NCBI RefSeq assembly: GCF_019218885.1
Contig: NZ_JAHUWT010000004.1
Location: 124,001 to 188,000, forward strand
Direction: 5' to 3'
DNA length: 64,000 nt
DNA from: Bordetella sp. BOR01
GTDB taxonomy: Bacteria; Pseudomonadota; Gammaproteobacteria; Burkholderiales; Burkholderiaceae_B
Part shown: positions 26,368 to 36,910 of the stretch, one piece after another
How positions within the stretch are numbered: the stretch's first letter is position 1
Layout of the letters: the number at the start of each line of letters is the position of its first letter
The notes under the pieces: model-generated
What the model was told of the DNA's origin: nothing
Seen by the model: the letters and a program-made list of their open reading frames with translations, nothing else
Databases searched by the model: none
Made by a program: the position numbers and the translations under genes

Positions 26368-26919
26368 TCAATCGAGGGTCAGATCGCGTTCGGGGCCGGG
26401 CTTCTTGGCCAGCTTGCGTTGCAGCGAGCGCCGATGCATGCCCAGCAGCCTGGCCGCGGCCGACACATTGCCGCCGCACTCGTGCAGGGCTTGCTGGATG
26501 TGTTCCCATTCCAGCCGGTGCAGCGGCGTCATGGTGGATTCGATGGCCACGGATTCGGCCTTGGCCAGCCCCAGGGTGCGCAGGATCATGGGCGCGGTGG
26601 CGGGCTTGGGCAGGTAGTCGTCGGCGCCGCGCTTGATGGCTTCGACGGCGGTGGCCACGCTGGCATAGCCGGTGACCAGCAGGATACGCATATCGGCCCG
26701 CAGCGCACGCAGCGGCCGGATCAGCGTCAGGCCCGAGTCTTCGCCCAGCCGCAGGTCGACCAGGGCGAACGCGGGCAGCATTTCTTCTGCCACGCGCAGG
26801 GCTTCGGCGATGCTGGTGGCCACGCGTGTTTCCAGGCCGTGGCGGGTCAGGCTGCGCTGCAGCGTGCGTACGTAGAGTTCGTCGTCGTCGATCAGCAGGC
26901 CGGCGTCGGTTGGGTTCAT
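26368..26919 (-). CDS. regA: RegA/PrrA/ActR-type redox response regulator
   Basis: A 183-residue response regulator. The receiver domain has the acidic pair at 11-13, phospho-acceptor Asp55 (FALVDLRLG), the Thr switch in LLVTGYAS and Lys at LPKPAT. The C-terminus is a Fis-type helix-turn-helix (NVSAAARLLGMHRRSLQRKL). This short receiver-plus-Fis layout is diagnostic for the RegA/PrrA family, which controls respiration and other redox functions. Its start overlaps the stop of the kinase gene by four bases (ATGA), and cyoABCD lies downstream on the same strand. Confidence 0.9.
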   Translation of the reverse strand: MNPTDAGLLIDDDELYVRTLQRSLTRHGLETRVATSIAEALRVAEEMLPAFALVDLRLGEDSGLTLIRPLRALRADMRILLVTGYASVATAVEAIKRGADDYLPKPATAPMILRTLGLAKAESVAIESTMTPLHRLEWEHIQQALHECGGNVSAAARLLGMHRRSLQRKLAKKPGPERDLTLD

Positions 26920-28142
26920 GCTTGAATTCCGGAGGCGCGCGGAGCACGGGGCTCCAGCGGCAAGTAAAAGCGGATGCGGGCGCCTCCTCCGTCGGCCGCA
27001 GTCATGGTCATTTCGCCGCCCAATTGTTCTACGGTAGCGTGCGATAAAGCCAACCCCACGCCCAGTCCGCCGGGCTTGCCGCTATGGAACAAGCTGGTGG
27101 CGGGCAGCAGGGAATGGTCGGGATCGAATCCGCGGCCATGGTCGCGCACTTCACCTTGCAGCGCGCCGTCGCGGTATTCGAGATGCAGGTCGACGCGCGA
27201 GTGCCCTTCGGCCTCGCCGGCGTCGGCCGCGTTGTTCAGCAGGGCTTGCAGCAAATGCGCGATGGCCGGCTCGACCCGCAGGGAAGCGGGCAGTTCGCCC
27301 GTGCGGTGCAAGTCGATGGTGGGACGCACCAGGCGCCACTGGCCCACCACGCGTACCAGGTCGACCTCGGTGGGCACCGCCAGGTTGCGGATGCGTTCGC
27401 GGCACAAAGCCAGCAACTGGCCCAGCAGCGCGACATCGGCCTGCAGGTCGTCGGTGCGGACTTCGGCGGCAATCTCGTCGGCCAGCAGCGTCATGGTGGC
27501 AAGCGGCGTGTTCAGCTCATGGGCCATGGCTGCGGCATGGGTGGCCAGCGCGACAATGCCTTCGTTGCGGGTGAAGCGTTCGCGCAGCGCCGCCAGTTCG
27601 CGTTCGCGGCTGCGCAGGTCTGCCGCCAGCCGGGTCGAGAAATACAGCACCACCATGGCCGAGATCAGGAAACTGGTGGCAATGCCCCACAAGATCAGCG
27701 CATAGGGATTGTGGTGTCCTTCCAGCGGGCGGCCCATCAGCGCCGAGACCGCGTACCCGACCAGGCAGGCCAGTGCCGCGGCCAGCGCCCAGCCGCGCGG
27801 CAACGCCAGCGCGGCCAGCGCGATCAGGATCAGGAACATCAGGCCGAACGGATTGTGGATGCCGCCGCTCCAGCCGACCATCCAGGACAGCACGGTAATG
27901 TCGACCAGCAAATGCGCGAAGGCCGTGCCGGGCGCGATTTGGCCGCGGCTGCGGCGCACGCGCAAGCTGGCGTAGAGGTTGAATGCCACCAGCACCGCCA
28001 CGCCGCTCCAGAGCGGTTGCAGCGGCAATTCGAGCCCCAGCAGGCCGCTGGCGACCAGCACGGTCGCGGCCTGGCCTGCGATGGCCAGCCATCGCAGGCT
28101 GCACAGGGTGCGCAGGAAGGAATTGGCGGAACTACCGGACAT
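26916..28142 (-). CDS. regB: RegB/PrrB-type redox sensor histidine kinase
   Basis: A 408-residue membrane kinase. Six hydrophobic segments span residues about 13-170. Between two of them lies GGIHNPF (93-99), the quinone-sensing motif of RegB. The H-box is AMAHELNTP with His208; a conserved Cys247 in LALCRER matches the redox-active Cys of RegB. The ATPase part includes NNAADAGE, HGRGFDPD and GGLGVGLAL. The ATG at 28142 removes a proline-rich, unlikely extension. It would autophosphorylate under reduced conditions and pass phosphate to the overlapping RegA, likely controlling the downstream cyo operon. Confidence 0.9.
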   Translation of the reverse strand: MSGSSANSFLRTLCSLRWLAIAGQAATVLVASGLLGLELPLQPLWSGVAVLVAFNLYASLRVRRSRGQIAPGTAFAHLLVDITVLSWMVGWSGGIHNPFGLMFLILIALAALALPRGWALAAALACLVGYAVSALMGRPLEGHHNPYALILWGIATSFLISAMVVLYFSTRLAADLRSRERELAALRERFTRNEGIVALATHAAAMAHELNTPLATMTLLADEIAAEVRTDDLQADVALLGQLLALCRERIRNLAVPTEVDLVRVVGQWRLVRPTIDLHRTGELPASLRVEPAIAHLLQALLNNAADAGEAEGHSRVDLHLEYRDGALQGEVRDHGRGFDPDHSLLPATSLFHSGKPGGLGVGLALSHATVEQLGGEMTMTAADGGGARIRFYLPLEPRAPRASGIQA

Positions 28143-28401
28143 AATGAAAACCAGGGACCGGCGCAGGCCGGTTGGCGGCCGGGAAGCCGGACGCAGGGTG
28201 GCGTCCGCGGCCGGAGTTGCCCGCTGCTGGGCGGGACAAGGCGCGCGCCCAAGGACTGGGCGCGGTTGCCGCATTGTATTGCGAATTGGCGCCCGCTGCT
28301 GCGCTGCAGCGAAAACGGGTTGCCGGCCCCGGGCGGGCGCAAGCATACTGGCGCCTGGGGCGTCCGGTTGCAGCGCCCGTTGGCCCAGCTCGGAGTGCTT
28401 C

Positions 28402-28704
28402 ATGACTGAATCGAATCGTCCCCGTATCGGCATCGAATACTGCACGCAGTGCCAATGGCTGTTGCGAGCCGCCTGGATGGCGCAGGAGCTGTTGTCGACC
28501 TTCGGCACCGACCTGGGGGCGGTGACGCTGGTGCCGGGCACGGGGGGAGTATTCCGCATCCATTATGACGACAGCCTGCTCTGGGACCGCACAGTCGACG
28601 GCGGGTTCCCCGACGCCAAGGTCCTGAAGCAGCGCGTGCGCGATCGCCTGGATCCGCAGCGCGACCTGGGGCACATCGACCGCGCGGGGCGGACCGGCGA
28701 TTGA
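28402..28704 (+). CDS. SelW/SelT/SelH (Rdx) family thioredoxin-fold protein
   Basis: A 100-residue thioredoxin-like protein of the Rdx family. The CxxC motif is CTQC (residues 14-17) within IEYCTQCQWLLRA, and the family segment GGVFRIHYDDSLLWDR with FPDAKVLKQRVRD follows. Members have a redox role with an undefined partner. There is no selenocysteine: both motif positions are Cys. It is divergent from regB and upstream of the Fur-like promoter of tonB. Confidence 0.85.
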   Translation: MTESNRPRIGIEYCTQCQWLLRAAWMAQELLSTFGTDLGAVTLVPGTGGVFRIHYDDSLLWDRTVDGGFPDAKVLKQRVRDRLDPQRDLGHIDRAGRTGD

Positions 28705-28730
28705 ACTGCGGCAGGCCGTGCCAGAAAGTG

Positions 28731-28749
28731 TGTGCGAATCATTCGCATT
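28731..28749. promoter_or_regulatory. Fur-box-like operator before tonB
   Basis: A perfect 7-1-7 palindrome TGCGAAT-C-ATTCGCA (28733-28747), matching the Fur 7-1-7 consensus at 10 of 14 positions. It overlaps the region between the -35 and -10 elements of the tonB promoter, as expected for repression by Fe-Fur. Confidence 0.65.
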
Positions 28750-28753
28750 TAAT

Positions 28754-28759
28754 ATAATA
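28754..28759 (+). promoter_or_regulatory. Sigma70 -10 element of the tonB-exbB-exbD operon
   Basis: A perfect TATAAT seven bases after the Fur-like palindrome. The -35 would fall inside the palindrome region and is not a good match, so the promoter probably depends mainly on its -10. The implied leader to the tonB ATG is about 80 nt. Confidence 0.6.
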
Positions 28760-28847
28760 TGTTGGACTTGGAATTTGCCGGCCCCGGCGTTTCCCGGCGT
28801 GGTGCCGGTTGCGCGGCCGGACATCATTGATGCTTTTCGGCTGATTC

Positions 28848-29663
28848 ATGCCTCGTCTTCAACACGGTTGGTCCGCTCGTTCGCAGTCTTCCCTGGCTTT
28901 ACGCGCTGGTGCCGGTCTTACGGTACTGGCGGCGCACATGGCAGTGATCGGGGCGATCTACTGGATGCCCGACGAAAGCCCGCCGCAACTGCTCGAACCC
29001 GAGGCAGTGATGGTCAGCGTGATCGAGGCGCCCCTGCCGCAAGTCGCCAAGGCCGAGCCCACGGTTGAGCCGCAGCCCGAACCCGAGCCGGAACCCGAGC
29101 CAGAACCTGAGCCCGAGCCCGAACCCGAACCGGTGATAGAGCCCGAGCCCGAGCCAGTCATCGAACCCGAGCCCGAACCCGAGCCGGTGGTGGAAAAAGC
29201 GCCCGAGCCGGCGCCCAAACCCAAGCCGAAGCCCAAACCGAAACCCAAACCCAAGCCGAAGCCCAAGCCCAAGATCGAGAAACCGGTCGAGGCACCCAAG
29301 GTCGAGACGCCGCCCACCGGCGCGCCCGAAGGTGCGCAGGTGACGCAGGCTCCGGTGCAGGGCCCGCCGCCGGACGAACCCATCATGGTGTCCAGCGTCG
29401 AGTACCTGGGACGCCGTCCCCTGCCGGTCTATCCCATGACCTCCAAGCGCCTGCGCGAAGAGGGCCGGGTAGTGGTGCTGGTGGAAATCAATACACAAGG
29501 GCTGGTCGAGCGGGCCACCATCGACCAGTCGTCGGGCCATACCCGGCTCGATGAGTCGGCCCTGACGGCGGCGCGCAAGGCGCGCTTCAAGCCCCTGACC
29601 CGCAATGGCGTGGCGTATCCGGCCAAAGCCAAATTACCGTTCGATTTCGTGATGAGGAACTGA
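28848..29663 (+). CDS. tonB: TonB energy-transducing protein
   Basis: A 271-residue TonB. A single N-terminal membrane helix (about residues 19-40) anchors it to the inner membrane. A long proline-rich periplasmic spacer has a Glu-Pro block (74-119) and a Lys-Pro block (121-142), and the C-terminal domain (about 183-271) carries [16 protein letters not shown] and the end [18 protein letters not shown]. It transfers proton-motive energy from ExbB/ExbD to outer-membrane receptors for iron chelates and cobalamin. It is the first gene of tonB-exbB-exbD behind a Fur-like operator. Confidence 0.93.
   Translation: MPRLQHGWSARSQSSLALRAGAGLTVLAAHMAVIGAIYWMPDESPPQLLEPEAVMVSVIEAPLPQVAKAEPTVEPQPEPEPEPEPEPEPEPEPEPVIEPEPEPVIEPEPEPEPVVEKAPEPAPKPKPKPKPKPKPKPKPKPKIEKPVEAPKVETPPTGAPEGAQVTQAPVQGPPPDEPIMVSSVEYLGRRPLPVYPMTSKRLREEGRVVVLVEINTQGLVERATIDQSSGHTRLDESALTAARKARFKPLTRNGVAYPAKAKLPFDFVMRN
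29067..29273 (+). repeat. Glu-Pro and Lys-Pro codon repeats in tonB
   Basis: Tandem GAR-CCN codons (Glu-Pro, residues 74-119) followed by AAR-CCN codons (Lys-Pro, residues 121-142). Synonymous codons vary (GAG/GAA, CCC/CCG/CCA), so the repeat is selected at the protein level. The two blocks give opposite charge along a stiff spacer. Confidence 0.85.
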
Positions 29664-29664
29664 G

Positions 29665-30642
29665 ATGTCCAACGCTATGCATAACGCCATTCTGGTGGCG
29701 CAGGCGAGCACCGCGCCAGCGGCGCCTGGCGCCGCCGCCCCGGCGGCAGCCGCCACCGCCGCGCCGGCGGTTTCCGGAGCCGCGCCGGCTGTGCAGCAAG
29801 CTGCCGACGCCCTGAACCAGGCCGCTCCGGCGCTGTCGCAGGCTGCCGACACGGCCCAGCAAGCAGCCGCCGCGCTGCCGCCGCCGCTACCCATACCGGC
29901 CGACATGGGCTTCCTGCATTTCGTGGCCCAGAGCGATTTTGTCGGCAAGACGCTGTTCGCCATCCTGATCATCATGTCGCTGGTCACCTGGTACCTGATC
30001 CTGGTGAAGTTCGTCAGCAACCTGCGCATGCGCCGCCGTTCGTCAGACTTCCTGAACAAGTTCTGGAATTCCAGTTCGCTCGAGCAGGTCGAGAACGAGA
30101 TCGTTACGCACGGCGCGCGCGACCCATTCTCGCACCTGACCAGCCATGCCGTGCATGCGCAGACCCACCATGCCAAGTTCGGCGCCACCAAGCTCGAAGA
30201 AAGCGGCGCCAACGGCGAATTTGTCATGCGCACCATGCGCAAGGTCATCGACGAAGAGACAGCCAAGCTTGAAAACGGCCTGACCGTGCTGGCATCGGTG
30301 GGCTCGACGGCGCCGTTCGTGGGGCTGTTCGGCACGGTGTGGGGCGTGTACCACGCGCTGGTCGGCATCGGCCTGGCCGACGGCGTCACCATCAACCGTA
30401 TCGCCGGGCCGGTGGGCGAAGCCCTGATCATGACCGGCCTGGGCCTGGCGGTGGCCATTCCCGCCGTGCTGGCCTACAACGCCTTCGTACGCGGCAATCG
30501 CGTGTTCCTGTCGCGCCTGGATGCCTTTGCCCACGACTTGTTCGCCTTCCTGAGCACCGGCCAGCAAGTGGTGCTGTCCGATGGCAAGGTGCGCGCCCTG
30601 CGCCGCCAGGGTAATGTGGCGGCCACCCGGGGAGCCGAATAA
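29665..30642 (+). CDS. exbB: ExbB proton-channel protein with Ala/Pro-rich N-terminus
   Basis: A 325-residue MotA/TolQ/ExbB-family protein. An unusual N-terminal stretch (about residues 12-80) is almost all Ala, Pro, Gln and Thr and precedes the first helix. Three membrane helices follow (about 92-115, 210-235, 250-275) with the family motif NGLTVLASVGSTAPFVGLFGTVWG. It forms the pentameric channel that energises TonB. The ATG lies one base after the tonB stop, and its own stop overlaps the exbD start (TAATG), so the three genes are translationally coupled. Confidence 0.93.
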   Translation: MSNAMHNAILVAQASTAPAAPGAAAPAAAATAAPAVSGAAPAVQQAADALNQAAPALSQAADTAQQAAAALPPPLPIPADMGFLHFVAQSDFVGKTLFAILIIMSLVTWYLILVKFVSNLRMRRRSSDFLNKFWNSSSLEQVENEIVTHGARDPFSHLTSHAVHAQTHHAKFGATKLEESGANGEFVMRTMRKVIDEETAKLENGLTVLASVGSTAPFVGLFGTVWGVYHALVGIGLADGVTINRIAGPVGEALIMTGLGLAVAIPAVLAYNAFVRGNRVFLSRLDAFAHDLFAFLSTGQQVVLSDGKVRALRRQGNVAATRGAE

Positions 30643-31190
30643 TGGCTTTCGGCAGCTTCGACAGCAAGGGTCCGGGCAGTCACACCGTGTCGGAAATCAA
30701 CATGGTGCCGCTGATCGACGTGATGCTGGTGCTGCTGGTGATTTTCATCATCACGGCGCCTTTGATGGCGCACTCGATCCGCATCAACATGCCGCAAGTC
30801 AGCGCCGAGCAGATCCAGGACGAGCCCAAGAGCATCGACCTGGCCATCAATCCGGCCGGCGACCTGTTCTGGGACGAGAAGCCGGTTGCCATCGACGATC
30901 TGCCCAACCGCTTCCTGAGCCTGGCGCAGACCAAGCCGCAGCCCGAGTTGCGTATCCGCGCCGACATGAATACGCGTTACGAGACGCTGGCCAAGGTGAT
31001 GGGGGCGGCCCGCCGCGCGGGCTTGTCGCGCATCGGCTTCATTACCAATCCGACCCCCGGCGGGGTTGCACCGGTGGACGGGGCGACACCTGGCGGCACG
31101 CCCGCCACTCCGGGAGCCGTGCCGGCTCCGGCGGCTGCCACGCCGGCACCGGCTCAGGCGCCGGCTGCGACACCCGCTCCGGCGAATTGA
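30642..31190 (+). CDS. exbD: ExbD protein with Pro/Ala-rich C-terminal tail
   Basis: A 182-residue ExbD. After a short cytoplasmic start it has one helix with the proton-carrying Asp in MVPLIDVMLVLLVIFIITAPL (Asp27 region), then a periplasmic domain. The family end is followed by an extra tail of about 40 residues made of Pro, Ala, Thr and Gly (residues about 142-182). ExbD proteins are normally about 140 residues long, so the tail is an addition. It is the last gene of tonB-exbB-exbD. Confidence 0.93.
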   Translation: MAFGSFDSKGPGSHTVSEINMVPLIDVMLVLLVIFIITAPLMAHSIRINMPQVSAEQIQDEPKSIDLAINPAGDLFWDEKPVAIDDLPNRFLSLAQTKPQPELRIRADMNTRYETLAKVMGAARRAGLSRIGFITNPTPGGVAPVDGATPGGTPATPGAVPAPAAATPAPAQAPAATPAPAN

Positions 31191-31247
31191 CCGGCCGGCT
31201 TCATGCGCCATTACCCGTCCGTGCCATCTTCGCGCTAGAATCGCCGC

Positions 31248-31915
<668 letters not shown>

Positions 31916-31919
<4 letters not shown>

Positions 31920-33091
31920 ATACACCGCGCCGGCCCACGCGCTCTGTCGCCCGGCCGGCGCCTTCCACCATGCCGGATTCCTCTTCCCCCGATTCTGCCG
32001 CGCCGCTCGGCGCACGCTGGCAACTGCCTCGCGGCTCGTTGGCGCGCTATCTGGTAAAGCGCCTGCTGCCGCCCATCCTGGTGCTGGTGGCGCTGGATTT
32101 GCTGGCTACCTGGGTCATCAGCCACAAGTTCGACATGGCGGGCTGGATGCTGGAAGACTTCTTCTGGCTGATGGTGGGAGGCCAGGCAATCCTGGTGGGT
32201 GTGTTCGCGGGCGTGATCGTGCAGGGGGTGCGTTCGGGGCTGCGCTCGGTCAACCACCTGTCCGACGAAATACGGCAGCGCTCCATCGACGACATGCAGC
32301 CCCTGGAAGTGGCCGGCGTGCCGGTCGAGATCGAGCCCCTGGTCACCCACACCAATGACTTGCTGCGGCGCCTGGATGCTTCACTGGCGGCGCAGCGGCG
32401 CTTCATCGGGCATGCCGCGCATCAACTGCGCACACCCCTGAGCGGCCTGCGCATGGAATCCGAACTGATGCTGGCGCGCCCATTGCCGGACGACGTGCGC
32501 GCGCGTGCCGAGCGCATCAAGGCGGTCAGCGACCGCATGATACGCCTGGGGCAGCAATTGCTGGTGCTAGCGCGTTCCGATCCGAATGCGCGCCCGCAAG
32601 ACAGTTTCGTGCGCATCGACTTGTGCGAATGGGTGCGGGCCAGCGGCGCAGAATGGATTCCCCACGCGCGCGCCGCGCAGTTCGAGATCGACCTGGTGGC
32701 GCCGGACCACGCCGTCTGGATCGATGGCGACCCGCTGTTGCTGGATGAACTGCTGGGCAACCTGATCGACAACGCGCTGCGCTACGGCAAAGGAGCCGGG
32801 CGGATCACGCTGACCGTGGCCGTGAACCCGCCGACGCTGACCATCGAGGACGACGGCCCCGGCATCCCGGGCGACGAGCGCGAGCGCGTATTCGAGGCGT
32901 TCTACCGGTCGCCGGGCAGTACCGCGGGCGGTTCGGGGCTGGGCCTGGCGATCGTGCGCGAGATCGCCCATGCCCACGGCGCGTGGTGGAAGCTGACCAG
33001 CCGCCCCGAGTATCCCGGCACCCGTTTGTCCGTGGTATTTCCCGGCCCCCGCAAGGGAGCGCAACTGACTCGTCACGATCGCGCTTTATGA
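31916..33091 (+). CDS. Sensor histidine kinase (TctE/QseC-like) with minimal periplasmic loop
   Basis: A 391-residue membrane kinase if started at GTG 31916, which overlaps the regulator stop in GTGA; ATG 31970 would give 373 residues. Two helices (about 51-68 and 83-104) are separated by only about 14 residues, so there is no periplasmic sensor domain. The H-box is AHQLRTPLSG with His169; the ATPase boxes are NLIDNALRYG, DDGPGIP, and GGSGLGLAI. Signal is likely sensed in the membrane or cytoplasm. Its TGA overlaps the ATG of kup (ATGA at 33088-33091). Confidence 0.88.
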
Positions 33092-34989
33092 CATCACAAC
33101 ATCCAGGCGTCCTGGCGCCTCACGGCCAGGTACCCTCGTCGAAAGCGGCGTTGATCATGGGGGCGCTGGGCGTGGTCTATGGCGACATCGGCACCAGCCC
33201 CCTGTACACGCTGCGCGCCTGTCTGGTGGGCTTTGCCGACCTCGAGCCCGCCCATGTCCTGGGGGTGCTGTCGATTCTTTTCTGGCTGCTGATGCTGGTG
33301 GTGTCGTTCAAGTACGTCACCCTGATATTGCGTGCCGACAACCGGGGCGAGGGCGGCACACTGGCCCTGCTGGAACTGGCGGTGCGCGGGCGGCAGGGGC
33401 CGGCCCGCTGGCTGCTGATCGTGCTGGGCATTTTCGGCGCGTCGCTGTTCTATGGCGACAGCATGATCACGCCGGCCATCTCGGTATTGTCGGCCATCGA
33501 AGGCGTGGGGGTGGTCTCGCACACACTGGACCCCTGGATCGTGCCCATGTCGCTGGTGGTGCTGATCCTGCTGTTTGCCATCCAATCGCGCGGCACGGGC
33601 GCCATGGGCAAGCTGTTCGGCCCGGTGATGGGGGTATGGTTCGTCACGCTGGCGCTGCTGGGCGGCTGGCAGATCTGGCAGGCCCCGCAGATACTCCAGG
33701 CGCTCAATCCGGTGTGGGCCCTGCGTTTCATCGATGACTTTCCGCTGGGCAGTTTCCTGCTGCTGGGCGCGGTGGTACTGGCCCTGACAGGGGCCGAGGC
33801 CTTGTACGCCGACATGGGCCATTTTGGCCGGCCGGCGATCCGGCGCGCCTGGTTTGCCATGGTGCTGCCCGCGCTGGTGCTCTGCTACTTCGGCCAGGGC
33901 GCATTGCTGCTGCGCGAGCCGCAGGCAATCCGCAATCCCTTTTTCCTGATGGCGCCCGAATGGGGCCTGGTGCCGCTGGTGGTGCTGGCCACGATTGCCA
34001 CGGTCGTGGCTTCGCAGGCGGTCATCTCGGGGGCCTATTCGGTGACACGCCAGGCCGTGCAATTGGGGTTCTGGCCGCGCATGCAGATCTTGCACACGTC
34101 GGCGGCCGAGAAGGGGCAGATCTACCTGCCGCAGGTCAATGCCTTGCTGTTGGTGGCGGTGCTGATCCTGGTATTGTTGTTCCAGGATTCCGAGAGCCTG
34201 GCGGCTGCCTACGGCTTCGCGGTGACCGGCACCATGCTCGTTACCACGGTGCTGGCGTTCTCGGTGCTGCCACGCGGCGCCACCGGCGGGCGTCGGGTGC
34301 TATGGCTGGCAGTGCTGGGCGTGCTGCTGGTGGTCGACCTGCTGCTGTTCGGTGCCAATATCTTCAAGATCCATGAAGGCGGCTGGCTGCCGCTGCTGGT
34401 AGGCACGGTGGTGTTCATGCTGATGATGACCTGGCGCCGTGGCCGCACCCTGCTGGCCAACATGCAGCGGCGCGACCACCAGCCATTGACGGAATTCATG
34501 ACCCAGCTCGAGGCATTCCCGCCGGCACGGGTGCCGGGCACGGCCATCTTCATGACGATGAATCCGGGCGTCGTGCCGGCTGCGTTATTGCACAACCTGA
34601 AGCACAACAAGGTGCTGCACGAGCACGTGCTGTTCCTGACCATACGGGTGGAGGATGTGCCGTACGCCTCGGCGGACGAGCGTTTCGATGTAGAGCAGAT
34701 CAGTCCATCGTGCTGGCAGGTGGTGGTGCACTACGGCTTCAAGGAAGACCCGGACGTGCCCGTGGTGCTCAGGCTGGTGGCCGAGGCGTATCCCGAGATC
34801 GACCTGGAGCCGATGCGCACGTCGTATTACTTGTCACGCCAGACGGTAGTGGCCGCCAAGCGGCCAGCCATGCAGCGCTGGCGGCGCAGCATATTCGCCT
34901 TCATGGCGCGCAACGGCACGCGGAGTACGAAATTCTTCAAGATTCCACCTAATCGGGTGGTGGAAATGGGAATGCAGGTGGAACTGTAG
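33088..34989 (+). CDS. kup: Low-affinity potassium transporter Kup
   Basis: A 633-residue K+/H+ symporter of the KUP/HAK/KT family, with about 12 membrane helices and a C-terminal cytoplasmic domain. Diagnostic segments are GALGVVYGDIGTSPLYTLRA, ADNRGEGGTLALLEL, FYGDSMITPAISVLSA and MGHFGRPAIRRAW. The usual start (ATG 33088) overlaps the stop of the kinase gene. That overlap is unusual: it couples kup translation to a two-component system. Confidence 0.95.
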   Translation: MTSQHPGVLAPHGQVPSSKAALIMGALGVVYGDIGTSPLYTLRACLVGFADLEPAHVLGVLSILFWLLMLVVSFKYVTLILRADNRGEGGTLALLELAVRGRQGPARWLLIVLGIFGASLFYGDSMITPAISVLSAIEGVGVVSHTLDPWIVPMSLVVLILLFAIQSRGTGAMGKLFGPVMGVWFVTLALLGGWQIWQAPQILQALNPVWALRFIDDFPLGSFLLLGAVVLALTGAEALYADMGHFGRPAIRRAWFAMVLPALVLCYFGQGALLLREPQAIRNPFFLMAPEWGLVPLVVLATIATVVASQAVISGAYSVTRQAVQLGFWPRMQILHTSAAEKGQIYLPQVNALLLVAVLILVLLFQDSESLAAAYGFAVTGTMLVTTVLAFSVLPRGATGGRRVLWLAVLGVLLVVDLLLFGANIFKIHEGGWLPLLVGTVVFMLMMTWRRGRTLLANMQRRDHQPLTEFMTQLEAFPPARVPGTAIFMTMNPGVVPAALLHNLKHNKVLHEHVLFLTIRVEDVPYASADERFDVEQISPSCWQVVVHYGFKEDPDVPVVLRLVAEAYPEIDLEPMRTSYYLSRQTVVAAKRPAMQRWRRSIFAFMARNGTRSTKFFKIPPNRVVEMGMQVEL

Positions 34990-35320
34990 TCTCGCTGTGG
35001 GTTGTTTTTCTGGCCCCGCCCCGACTCGCACCGAATGCCATCCATCCATTGCCGGGATGGGCGCGGTCATTCAGTACGTGGCTGGCGAGGAGGCTCGAAT
35101 TCGACAGGTGATGGTTCGGCGCGCCAAGTATTCGACACTGATACTTGAAAGGTGCCCCGCGCATGTCACCATCTGAATGCAATCGTCGGCCACGCTGGGC
35201 GGCCGACGATTGCGGCACCGTGCATTTCTCTTCTTTTCGTTGATCGGCCTACGAAGCGCAAGAACCCCCGCCACCCGGACCGACGCCTCGATAGCTCAAC
35301 AACACGAACTACAACGCGAT
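34990..35320. other. 331-bp intergenic region with a 13-bp stem-loop
   Basis: Between kup and argG (convergent). It contains GCAATCGTCGGCC paired with GGCCGACGATTGC (35179-35191 and 35201-35213) around a nine-base loop. Some T/C-rich DNA follows on the plus strand, so it may terminate kup. No gene is supported. Confidence 0.5.
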
Positions 35321-36685
<1,365 letters not shown>

Positions 36686-36738
36686 TTATGCGGTTGAACC
36701 TGGCATTTTAGCGCGTTTGGGTGGGGGGATTGTTCTTG

Positions 36739-36822
36739 CGCCGTCCCGTGGCGCACGGGCAGGCTGCCCCGCCGCCCGGCTCGCCACCGCCGCTGCCTGC
36801 CCGTGCGCCACGGGACGGCGAT
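36739..36822. repeat. Long inverted repeat between argF and argG
   Basis: Arms 36739-36764 and 36795-36820, 26 bp each and perfectly complementary, with a 30-base spacer. The outer part of the arm reads CGCCGTCCCGTGGCGCACGG. It is GC-rich and has no T run on either side, so it is not a standard terminator. Confidence 0.85.
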
Positions 36823-36910
36823 GGTGATCAATCGAATCGTCGGGAGCACTGGCTTGCGAAGGGCTTTACCTGTCTTGGCTGGATGTCAGGCACTTGGCAG
36901 GGCTTGGAAA

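Noticed and set aside
29067-29273. Possible CRISPR or microsatellite array
   Set aside because: The repeats are in-frame Glu-Pro and Lys-Pro codons in tonB with no spacers of regular length and synonymous variation.
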